Origin: Anaerolineae bacterium
GTDB taxonomy: Bacteria > Chloroflexota > Anaerolineae > UBA4142
Direction of reading: 5' to 3'
Length of the DNA: 8,658 bases
NCBI GenBank assembly: GCA_027457205.1
Contig: DAIDTM010000036.1
Span: 1 to 8,658 of the forward strand
Part shown: piece by piece, positions 1 through 5,719 of the stretch
Layout: the number at the start of each line of letters is the position of its first letter
Numbering within the stretch: the stretch's first letter is position 1
Made by a program: the position numbers and the translations under genes
Notes under the pieces: generated by a model
The model's database searches: none
Seen by the model: only the letters and a program-made list of their open reading frames with translations
What the model was told of the DNA's origin: nothing

Positions 1-706
1 GATGTACCCGGAAGTTTTGTCGATTGTCCGCGAGTGGATCGAGTTTCGCTATCGCTTGATCCCGTACTTGTATTCGCTCTTGTTTGAATCGTCGCAGACC
101 GGACATCCGATCATTCGCCCGATGGTTTACGCGTTTCCACGCGACGCGCGCTGCCAAGCCGAATCGTTCGATTTTATGCTGGGTCCCAACTTACTGGTCG
201 CGTCTGTGTTCGAACAAGGCGCGCGGACGCGCCGCGTGTATTTACCCGAATTGGTCGATTGGTGCGATTTCTACAGTGGCGCGTGGAATCCTGGCGGGCA
301 AGAAATCGTGACGGACGCGCCGCTCGAGCGTATTCCGCTTTTTGTGCCGGCAGGCGGTATCGTTCCGATGGGCAAGCCGATGAAACACGTCGGCGCGGAG
401 CCGGATGATTTTCGACAGGCGTACGTTTTTCCTCATCGAGGCGAGGGACGTGGTGCATTCGCGCTAATCGAAGACGACGGCGTGACCCTCGGCTATCAGC
501 GCGGCGAGTACGCGCAGGTGGAATTGCAAGTGAATGCCACGCGCGAGACCATCGCGCTGCAAGTGAACGCGCGCGGCAATTATCGCCCGCCGTACCATCG
601 CATCGAATTCATCCTGCCGCAGGGGGAGGATCGCCGTATCGACGCACGCGGCGATGGCTGGACGGGCGCGGATGGACGATGGCACGTTGCTGTGGAATGG
701 GAATAG
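1..706 (+). CDS. Glycoside hydrolase family 31 (alpha-glucosidase/alpha-xylosidase type), C-terminal part
   Basis: This is the last 234 residues of a gene that begins before the window, so the Met encoded at position 2 is probably internal. The segment RYRLIPYLYSLLFES, then GHPIIRPMVYAFPRD, MLGPNLLVASVF, RRVYLPE and PLFVPAGGIVPMG, follows the order found in GH31 enzymes at the end of the (beta/alpha)8 barrel and in the first C-terminal beta-sandwich. The remaining roughly 100 residues match the position of the distal beta domain (DUF5110-like). The catalytic nucleophile and acid/base would lie upstream and cannot be checked, so substrate (alpha-glucoside or alpha-xyloside) is open. No signal peptide information is available. 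The gene converges on the Gfo/Idh/MocA gene with 13 bp between stop codons, and I see no clear terminator in that gap. Family is quite certain; specificity is unknown. Confidence 0.9.
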   Translation, partial: MYPEVLSIVREWIEFRYRLIPYLYSLLFESSQTGHPIIRPMVYAFPRDARCQAESFDFMLGPNLLVASVFEQGARTRRVYLPELVDWCDFYSGAWNPGGQEIVTDAPLERIPLFVPAGGIVPMGKPMKHVGAEPDDFRQAYVFPHRGEGRGAFALIEDDGVTLGYQRGEYAQVELQVNATRETIALQVNARGNYRPPYHRIEFILPQGEDRRIDARGDGWTGADGRWHVAVEWE

Positions 707-719
707 TTCCGATTGATGA

Positions 720-1715
720 CTAGACCGTGACGCGCCGGCGTTCCGCGCTGGAATGATAAAGCGCTTCCATCACGCGCCACGTGGCGACGGCTTCTTTGCC
801 GGGGATCGGCGAGGGCTGCCCGGCGAGCAAGCGCGGCACCAAGTCGGTGATCATTTCGCTGTGCGTGGGACCTGAGTGTGGAAACTGGACGGTCTCCGGT
901 AATTTGTCGCGTCGATGCACCGTCCACAATCCTGCGGCGTAGGGACCGCCGACGATTCTTCCTTCAGTCCCGATAATGTCGATCTCGTCGATGGCGATTG
1001 GCGAGCGAAGCGTAATGTGAAGCGCGACCGGGATTCCCTCCGCGGTCTGCATCAATGCGCTCACCGTATCCTCGACCTCTTCGTTGCTGCCCCACGCGCA
1101 GTAAGCGGTCGTTTTCACGATTTCTCCGAGGAGAAAGCGGAGCAAGTCGATCCACTGACTGCCAGCGGTGGCAAGCGCGCCGCCGCCTGATCTCTCGCGC
1201 GAGGCGAGCCATTGCCGCGCGGGATCGGCGATTCGCTCATCCGATAGCTGCACGCGCGCTTGAACGATGTCGCCGATCGCGTGTTCGCCGAGCAATCGTC
1301 TGATGACGCGCGTGATGGGCCAGCAGCGACGGTGGTACGCGACGGTCAGCGGCGCGTCGTTGGCTTGGCAGACATCGACGATTGCCTGCGCGTCGGCGAC
1401 GCTCGTTCCCATTGGCTTTTCGCACAGCACGATCTTTCCTGCGCGCGCGGCAAGCGTCGCCTGCTCGCGATGCAAATCGTGCGGCGACGCGATATAGACC
1501 GCGTTGATTTCGGGATCGGCGATGAGCGCGGCGGCATCGGTGTACCAGCGTTTCGCGCCGTGCCGCGCGGCAAAATCGGCTGCCTGCGCGGCATCACGCC
1601 GCGCCACCGCGATCAGTTCCGAGCCGGGCGTGCGGTAGAGCGGCGGAGCGCCGGCGTGGTCGGCGACATTGCCGCAGCCAATAATGCCCCAGCGAATGGT
1701 GGTTTGCTTCGACAT
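720..1715 (-). CDS. Gfo/Idh/MocA-family oxidoreductase, catalytic Asp/His replaced
   Basis: A 331-residue protein of normal length for NAD(P)-dependent sugar or inositol dehydrogenases of this family. The N-terminal Rossmann fold shows the dinucleotide-binding motif GCGNVAD (residues 13-19) and the conserved CEKPMG with Lys100. The C-terminal alpha/beta domain begins near residue 125 and contains GGGALATAGSQWIDL (177-191). In most members the equivalent motif reads GGGxxxDxGxHxxD, and the Asp and His take part in catalysis; here they are Thr183 and Gln187, which I confirmed from the codons (ACC and CAG). It may therefore use an altered mechanism or act as a binding or regulatory protein. The ATG at 1715 is preceded by GGTGA (1722-1726) at a 6-nt spacing. 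It has its own promoter with an operator-like palindrome, and lies tail-to-tail with a GH31 gene, suggesting a role in carbohydrate use. The substrate cannot be read from the sequence. Confidence 0.9.
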   Translation of the reverse strand: MSKQTTIRWGIIGCGNVADHAGAPPLYRTPGSELIAVARRDAAQAADFAARHGAKRWYTDAAALIADPEINAVYIASPHDLHREQATLAARAGKIVLCEKPMGTSVADAQAIVDVCQANDAPLTVAYHRRCWPITRVIRRLLGEHAIGDIVQARVQLSDERIADPARQWLASRERSGGGALATAGSQWIDLLRFLLGEIVKTTAYCAWGSNEEVEDTVSALMQTAEGIPVALHITLRSPIAIDEIDIIGTEGRIVGGPYAAGLWTVHRRDKLPETVQFPHSGPTHSEMITDLVPRLLAGQPSPIPGKEAVATWRVMEALYHSSAERRRVTV

Positions 1716-1736
1716 GGTAATTCACCGGTTTGAATG

Positions 1737-1753
1737 ATTGGGAATATCCCAAT
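1737..1753. promoter_or_regulatory. Operator-like palindrome at the dehydrogenase transcription start
   Basis: The sequence ATTGGGA-ATA-TCCCAAT is a perfect 7-bp inverted repeat around a 3-bp centre. It lies 22 bp upstream of the dehydrogenase ATG and, judged from the -10 box at 1757-1762, overlaps the predicted transcription start near 1750. Dyads in this position are typical of repressor operators such as those of LacI-, GntR- or ROK-type regulators. No regulator gene is present in the window, so the binding protein is unknown. Confidence 0.55.
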
Positions 1754-1756
1754 TCC

Positions 1757-1785
1757 AATATACAAAACCTTCGCCCCTCTGTCAA
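1757..1785 (-). promoter_or_regulatory. Sigma70-type promoter for the Gfo/Idh/MocA gene
   Basis: Read on the minus strand, a perfect TTGACA -35 box (1780-1785) is followed after exactly 17 bp by TATATT (1757-1762), five of six matches to the -10 consensus. The predicted start lies near 1750, giving a leader of about 35 nt that contains the palindrome at 1737-1753 and a GGTGA ribosome binding site. Confidence 0.75.
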
Positions 1786-1800
1786 AATAGAACAAAAGAC

Positions 1801-1824
1801 TCTTGCATTCTTGGCATCTTTGCG
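1801..1824 (-). repeat. Three-unit degenerate octamer repeat
   Basis: On the minus strand three consecutive octamers, CGCAAAGA, TGCCAAGA and ATGCAAGA, occupy exactly 24 bp. They share C at position 3 or 4, AAG at positions 5-7 and A at position 8. The same unit type recurs inside the membrane glycosyltransferase gene at 6379-6432. The array overlaps the predicted promoter of the CBS-ACT gene. I take it to be a fragment of a dispersed short repeat. Confidence 0.5.
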
Positions 1825-1831
1825 ATATAGT
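1803..1831 (+). promoter_or_regulatory. Probable promoter of the CBS-ACT gene
   Basis: TATAGT (1826-1831), five of six matches to the -10 consensus, is preceded at the optimal 17-bp spacing by TTGCAT (1803-1808), a weak -35 box keeping the TTG. The predicted transcription start is near 1838, leaving a leader of about 59 nt. The promoter is back-to-back with the leftward dehydrogenase promoter; the two -35 boxes are 17 bp apart, so the two transcription units may influence each other. Confidence 0.5.
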
Positions 1832-1840
1832 AAGATCAGA

Positions 1841-1857
1841 CAGGGCAGTGCTGCCTG
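1841..1857 (+). other. Small hairpin at the start of the CBS-ACT leader
   Basis: CAGGGCAG and CTGCCTG flank a 2-nt centre and can pair with one bulged G. The structure would sit within a few nucleotides of the predicted 5' end of the transcript. It could protect the RNA end or be incidental. It is not followed by a T-run, so it does not look like an attenuator. A biological role is uncertain. Confidence 0.25.
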
Positions 1858-1885
1858 CCGCACAAAAATAAATTCCCGCCATCGT

Positions 1886-1890
1886 GGAGG
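1886..1890 (+). promoter_or_regulatory. Strong Shine-Dalgarno site of the CBS-ACT gene
   Basis: GGAGG lies 6 nt before the ATG at 1897. It fixes this start and contrasts with the absence of any such site upstream of lepA. Confidence 0.8.
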
Positions 1891-1896
1891 TGTTCT

Positions 1897-2577
1897 ATGC
1901 TGGTTCGCGACCGAATGACCCAGAATCTCATCGTTGTTCACTCCGACACATCGTTTGAGGACGCGCTGCAACTTTTGCGCGAGAAGAAAATCCGACGCCT
2001 GCCGGTGGTGGACAAGAATGGCGCGCTAATTGGAATCGTCGTCGAAAAAGATTTGCTCTACGCATCGCCGTCGCCGGCGACTTCGCTCAGCGTTTTCGAA
2101 GTCCACTACCTGCTGTCGAAATTGCAGGTCAAGGACGTGATGACCAAGCGCGTCATCACCGTCGGCGAGGACTGCCCGCTGGAAGAAGCCGCGCGCATTA
2201 TGGTCGATCACAAAATCGGCAGTCTGCCGATCATGCGCGAAAAGCAAGTCGTCGGCATCATCACGGAGACCGACATCTTCAAAGTTATGGCGGAGGCGCT
2301 GGGCGGCCGCGCCAAAGGCGTGCGCGTGGTTCTGCGTGTGCCCAATCAAAAAGGCGTGCTGGCAAGTCTCGCCGGCAAGATCGCCGAAGTGGGCGGCAAC
2401 ATTATCAGTTTGGCAGTCTTTCTGAGCAGCGACGCGCAGCATCGCGAGATCACGCTCAAGGCACAGGATGTCGACCGGGAATCGCTGGTCAAGGCGATTG
2501 AAAAGACGGGCGCGCAAATCACCGACGTGCGCGAGATTAACGCGGAATATCAGCCGCAGTTGTTTTCGTCCAAGTAG
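1897..2577 (+). CDS. CBS-CBS-ACT domain regulatory protein
   Basis: A 226-residue soluble protein with two CBS repeats followed by an ACT domain. CBS1 spans about residues 1-56 (VRDRMT, then RRLPVVD and GIVVEKDLL). CBS2 spans about 77-135 (VKDVMT, then GSLPIM and GIITETDIF). The ACT domain covers about 141-213 (VRVVLRVPNQKGVLASLAG, then a GGNIISLAVF strand). Paired CBS repeats usually bind adenine nucleotides, and ACT domains bind amino acids or other small ligands, so this is most likely an energy- or metabolite-sensing regulator. The architecture resembles AcuB-type proteins, but there is no acuA or acuC neighbour, so I do not assign that symbol. No enzyme domain is attached, so its partner is unknown. 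The start is fixed by GGAGG at a 6-nt spacing. It appears monocistronic: lepA downstream has its own promoter and a possible terminator lies between. Confidence 0.88.
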   Translation: MLVRDRMTQNLIVVHSDTSFEDALQLLREKKIRRLPVVDKNGALIGIVVEKDLLYASPSPATSLSVFEVHYLLSKLQVKDVMTKRVITVGEDCPLEEAARIMVDHKIGSLPIMREKQVVGIITETDIFKVMAEALGGRAKGVRVVLRVPNQKGVLASLAGKIAEVGGNIISLAVFLSSDAQHREITLKAQDVDRESLVKAIEKTGAQITDVREINAEYQPQLFSSK

Positions 2578-2613
2578 TTGCGGCAAACTCCGCTCTAAAT
2601 ACACCGATGGTTT

Positions 2614-2659
2614 GACCCGCAGGGTTTCCGTTACTGGCGACTCTGTGGGTCTTTAATTT
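2614..2659 (+). terminator. Possible intrinsic terminator after the CBS-ACT gene
   Basis: GACCCGCAG (2614-2622) can pair with CTGTGGGTC (2643-2651), giving a 9-bp stem with one G-U pair, followed by TTTAATTT (2652-2659). The loop is about 20 nt and the T-tract is interrupted. A smaller competing hairpin, ACCC-GCA-GGGT, can form at the left arm. It is placed correctly, 36 bp past the stop codon, but is weaker than a textbook terminator. Confidence 0.35.
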
Positions 2660-2677
2660 CGCCGGACGCGCAACGCG

Positions 2678-2686
2678 TGGTATAAT
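2678..2686 (+). promoter_or_regulatory. Extended -10 promoter of lepA (leaderless type)
   Basis: TGG followed by a perfect TATAAT forms an extended -10 element. The last T is 8 nt before the A of the lepA ATG, so a start 6-8 nt downstream would put the RNA 5' end within 0-3 nt of the start codon. The best -35 candidate at 17 bp (TTCGCC, 2658-2663) is poor, consistent with dependence on the extended -10. No Shine-Dalgarno sequence lies between the promoter and the ATG. Confidence 0.65.
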
Positions 2687-2694
2687 GCGTCCCA

Positions 2695-4509
2695 ATGGAT
2701 CAATCGCGCATTCGCAATCTCTGCATCATCGCGCATATCGATCACGGCAAGTCTACGCTGACCGATCGCTTGCTCGAATTCACCGGTACGGTCGCCAAAC
2801 GCGAGATGGTTGAGCAAGTAATGGACCAGATGGACTTGGAGCGCGAAAAGGGCATTACGATCAAAGCCAAAGCCGTGCGGATGCTCTATCGCGCGCACGA
2901 CGGCGTCGAGTACGAACTCAATTTGATCGATACGCCCGGTCACGTCGATTTCACGTACGAAGTGTCGCGCGCGCTCGCCGCGTGCGAAGGCGCGATCCTT
3001 GTCGTCGATGCGACGCAGGGCATCGAAGCGCAGACGCTCGCGAACCTCTACCTCGCGCTGGAACACAACCTCACGATTATCCCGGTACTCAACAAAATCG
3101 ATCTGGCTTCCGCGCGTCCGGACGAAGTGTCGGACGAGATGGCAAAGCTGCTCAACGCGCCGAACGAGCAAATTATCCGCGCGTCGGCAAAAGAGGGGAC
3201 CGGCACGGAGCAGATTCTCGAAGCGATCGTCACACAAATTCCGCCGCCGGCGGCGAACACCGCGCTGCCGCTGCGCGCGCTCATCTTCGATTCCAAGTAC
3301 GACGCGTACAAAGGCGTCGTGGCGTACGTCCGCGTGGTGGATGGCGAATTGCCGCGAAATCAGAAACTGAAACTGATGTCGAGTGGTTTGGAGATCGATG
3401 CGCTCGAAGTCGGCGTGTTTCGTCCCAAGATGGTCGCCGGTGAATCGCTCAGCGCGGGCGAGGTCGGCTATGTGGCGACCGGCTTGAAGAGCGTGCGCGA
3501 CATTCAAGTTGGCGATACCATCACACACGCGGCAAGCGCGGGCGCGCCGGCGGTGGAGCCGTTGCCCGGTTTTCGTCCCGCCAAGCCGATGGTATTCGCC
3601 GGCTTTTACCCGGTCGAGACGAACGACTATCCACTTCTGCGTGACGCGCTCGACAAACTCAAACTGAACGACGCGTCGTTGACGTACGATCCGGAGACAT
3701 CCGCCGCGCTGGGTTTTGGTTTTCGCTGCGGCTTTCTCGGTTTGCTGCACCTCGAAATCGTGCAGGAGCGGCTGGAGCGCGAGTACGACCTAAATCTCAT
3801 CGCGACCGCGCCAAGCGTGGAATATCACGTCTTGAAGACCAGCGGCGATCTTATTACCGTCGACAATCCGGCGGAGATGCCGGATGGCGCGGAGATCGCC
3901 GAGATCGAAGAGCCGTGGATGCGGATTCAGGTATTCACGCCCAAGGAGTACATCGGCGCGGTGATGGACCTGGTCGTCGCGCGCCGCGGCGCGTTCGACA
4001 AGATGGAATATCTGGACGAGGCGCGCGTGATGCTCAGTTACGTGATGCCGCTGTCCGAATTGATCGTCGATTTTTACGATCAGCTCAAATCGCGCACACG
4101 CGGCTACGCCTCACTCGATTACACCTTTGCGGATTATCGCGTTAGCGATCTCGTGCGGCTCAATATCCTCGTCAACGAAGAAGCCGTCGACGCGCTGTCG
4201 ATGATCGTGCACAAGGACTATGCGTACGCGCGCGGCGCAGCGCTGTGTAAAAAGCTGAAAGAAGTGATTCCTCAGCAATTGTTCCCGGTCCCGATTCAAG
4301 CGGCGATCGGCGGGCACATTATCGCGCGTGAGACGATTCGCGCGATCCGGAAGGACGTGCTGGCGAAATGCTACGGCGGCGACATTACGCGCAAGCGCAA
4401 GCTGCTCGAAAAACAAAAAGCCGGCAAGAAACGCATGAAACGCTTTGGCAACGTGGAGATTCCCCAGGACGCGTTTATGGCGGTCCTGAAATTAGGAGAT
4501 GAGGAGTAG
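2695..4509 (+). CDS. lepA: Elongation factor 4 (LepA), ribosome back-translocating GTPase
   Basis: A complete 604-residue LepA/EF4, the usual length. This translational GTPase binds the 70S ribosome and is linked to back-translocation and to initiation and ribosome assembly under stress. The GTPase motifs are all present: P-loop AHIDHGKS (13-20), GITI with the switch I Thr (53-56), DTPGH (79-83), NKID (133-136) and SAK (164-166). Domain II, the EF-G-like domains (FGFRCGFLGLLHLEI, 341-355) and the LepA-specific C-terminal domain (about 485-600, ending GNVEIPQDAFMAVLKL) follow. The ATG sits only a few residues before the G domain, as is normal for the family. It appears to be translated from a leaderless mRNA. 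Its last codons, GAG GAG, also serve as the Shine-Dalgarno site of the osmC-like gene 2 bp downstream, so it is probably the first gene of an operon. Confidence 0.98.
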   Translation: MDQSRIRNLCIIAHIDHGKSTLTDRLLEFTGTVAKREMVEQVMDQMDLEREKGITIKAKAVRMLYRAHDGVEYELNLIDTPGHVDFTYEVSRALAACEGAILVVDATQGIEAQTLANLYLALEHNLTIIPVLNKIDLASARPDEVSDEMAKLLNAPNEQIIRASAKEGTGTEQILEAIVTQIPPPAANTALPLRALIFDSKYDAYKGVVAYVRVVDGELPRNQKLKLMSSGLEIDALEVGVFRPKMVAGESLSAGEVGYVATGLKSVRDIQVGDTITHAASAGAPAVEPLPGFRPAKPMVFAGFYPVETNDYPLLRDALDKLKLNDASLTYDPETSAALGFGFRCGFLGLLHLEIVQERLEREYDLNLIATAPSVEYHVLKTSGDLITVDNPAEMPDGAEIAEIEEPWMRIQVFTPKEYIGAVMDLVVARRGAFDKMEYLDEARVMLSYVMPLSELIVDFYDQLKSRTRGYASLDYTFADYRVSDLVRLNILVNEEAVDALSMIVHKDYAYARGAALCKKLKEVIPQQLFPVPIQAAIGGHIIARETIRAIRKDVLAKCYGGDITRKRKLLEKQKAGKKRMKRFGNVEIPQDAFMAVLKLGDEE

Positions 4510-4511
4510 TC

Positions 4512-4937
4512 ATGGCGACGGCACAGATTACGGCGAAATGGATTGAAGGTGGTTTGTTTGCTGGCAAGGATTCGCGCGGCGCGTCGATTGTGATGGGCAC
4601 GTCGGAGGAACACCCGCCTACGTGGCTCGGCGTCAAGTCGTCCGATTTGCTGTTGCTGGGCATCGCGGGCTGCTCGGGGCATGACGTAGCGGAAATTCTG
4701 CAAAAGCAGCGGCAGCCGATCGCCAGTCTGGAGATTCGCGTGACGGGCGAGCAGGACGACGATCCACCGTGGAAATTTGGCAAGATCGAAATCGAGTACG
4801 TCATTCGCGGGCGGGGCGTGAACGAGGCGTTCGTGCAGCGCGCTATCGATTTGTCGGAAAATAAATACTGCTCGGTGCTCGCGACCGTGCGACCGGGCTG
4901 CGCGATCACAACTCACTATAGGATTGAAGACGCGTGA
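4512..4937 (+). CDS. OsmC/Ohr-family protein (thiol-dependent peroxidase type)
   Basis: A 141-residue OsmC-fold protein of normal length. Members of this family reduce organic or inorganic hydroperoxides using two conserved cysteines. Here Cys54 lies in GIAGCSGHDV at the start of the central helix and Cys120 in NKYCSVLATV, the expected spacing and contexts; a further Cys130 is present. Whether it is a true peroxidase, rather than one of the less characterised YhfA-like members, cannot be decided. It has no signal peptide and should be cytoplasmic. GAGGAG (4501-4506), at a 5-nt spacing from the ATG, lies inside the end of lepA, and the stop codon overlaps the GTG of the next gene (GTGA). Both suggest translational coupling within an operon. 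Confidence 0.88.
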   Translation: MATAQITAKWIEGGLFAGKDSRGASIVMGTSEEHPPTWLGVKSSDLLLLGIAGCSGHDVAEILQKQRQPIASLEIRVTGEQDDDPPWKFGKIEIEYVIRGRGVNEAFVQRAIDLSENKYCSVLATVRPGCAITTHYRIEDA

Positions 4938-5710
4938 CATTTCGAACTCTGCGGGTCGACTCATCGAACGGAGTGACGACGATCACGCTCAACCGACCGA
5001 GCGCGCGGAATGGACTCAACGTCGAGTTGATGGAAGAGCTGCACGCGCTGGTCGATCAACTACGCGGCGACGCATCGACGCGCGCGGTGATCGTCACCGG
5101 CGCGGGGCGCGTTTTCTCCGTCGGCGCGGACGTCAACATGCTGACGCACATCGGCGAGACGTACACACCGGAACAGACGCGCGAAGAAATTTCCAAATGG
5201 CGCATCACGTTCGACGCGCTGGAGCAGCTGCCGCAAGTGACGATTGCCGCGGTCAATGGTCTCGCCTACGGCGGCGGGGTGGTCCTCGCGCTGGCGTGCG
5301 ATTTTCGATTGGCGTCTTCGCGCGCGATCTTTGGGCTGCCGGAAATCAAGCTGGGCATGGTGCTGGCGTTGGGCGGCACGCAGCGGCTCACGCGCCTGAT
5401 CGGCGCGAGTGCGGCGAAGGAAATGATCCTGCGCGGGCGCAACGTGACCGCGATCGAAGCGCAGCGGCTGGGACTGGCGCACCGCGTTAGCGATCCGGGC
5501 GATTTGATGGGTTTGGCGCGGAGTTGGGCGGAGCGCGCGATGGAATACTCGCCCCGCGCCACCGCCTTGGCAAAACGGCTGATCGATCAATCGTACGAGC
5601 GCGACGCGAATGCGTCGGCAGAAGCCGAAACCGCCGCGCAAGTCGAACTGCTGCATTCGGCGGAATTTTTGGGGCGCGTTCGGTCGCTGAAAGAAAGCGG
5701 CGAAATCTAA
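4934..5710 (+). CDS. Enoyl-CoA hydratase/isomerase (crotonase) family enzyme with one catalytic Glu
   Basis: A 258-residue crotonase-fold enzyme of standard length. The oxyanion-hole segments are FSVGADV (61-67) and AYGGGVVLALACD (111-123), followed by FGLPEIKLGM (133-142) and GGTQRL (147-152). Hydratases use two glutamates (144 and 164 in rat mitochondrial crotonase). Glu137 here matches the second, but the first position is Val117, confirmed from the GTC codon. A single glutamate at the 164 position is the arrangement of delta3-delta2 enoyl-CoA isomerases, so an isomerase or other crotonase reaction is more likely than water addition. The GTG start overlaps the upstream TGA by 4 nt, with only a weak AGGA 10 nt upstream, so translation is probably coupled. 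No other beta-oxidation genes are present in the window. Confidence 0.88.
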   Translation: MTFRTLRVDSSNGVTTITLNRPSARNGLNVELMEELHALVDQLRGDASTRAVIVTGAGRVFSVGADVNMLTHIGETYTPEQTREEISKWRITFDALEQLPQVTIAAVNGLAYGGGVVLALACDFRLASSRAIFGLPEIKLGMVLALGGTQRLTRLIGASAAKEMILRGRNVTAIEAQRLGLAHRVSDPGDLMGLARSWAERAMEYSPRATALAKRLIDQSYERDANASAEAETAAQVELLHSAEFLGRVRSLKESGEI

Positions 5711-5719
5711 GCTTAAAAC

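Noticed and set aside
707..719. Shared terminator between the convergent GH31 and dehydrogenase genes
   Set aside because: Only 13 bp separate the stop codons and no hairpin or T-run is visible there.
1260..1733. 157-codon plus-strand frame opposite the dehydrogenase gene
   Set aside because: It lies antisense to conserved Rossmann-fold coding sequence, and nothing in its translation is recognisable.
2587..2600. Hairpin from the GCGG and CCGC words just after the CBS-ACT stop
   Set aside because: Only 4 bp of stem and no T-run; the hairpin at 2614-2651 is a better terminator candidate.
2653..3750. Long open frame on the minus strand opposite lepA (365 codons)
   Set aside because: It lies wholly antisense to a certain gene, has an Arg/His-rich composition typical of the reverse frame of GC-rich coding DNA, and shows no recognisable domain.
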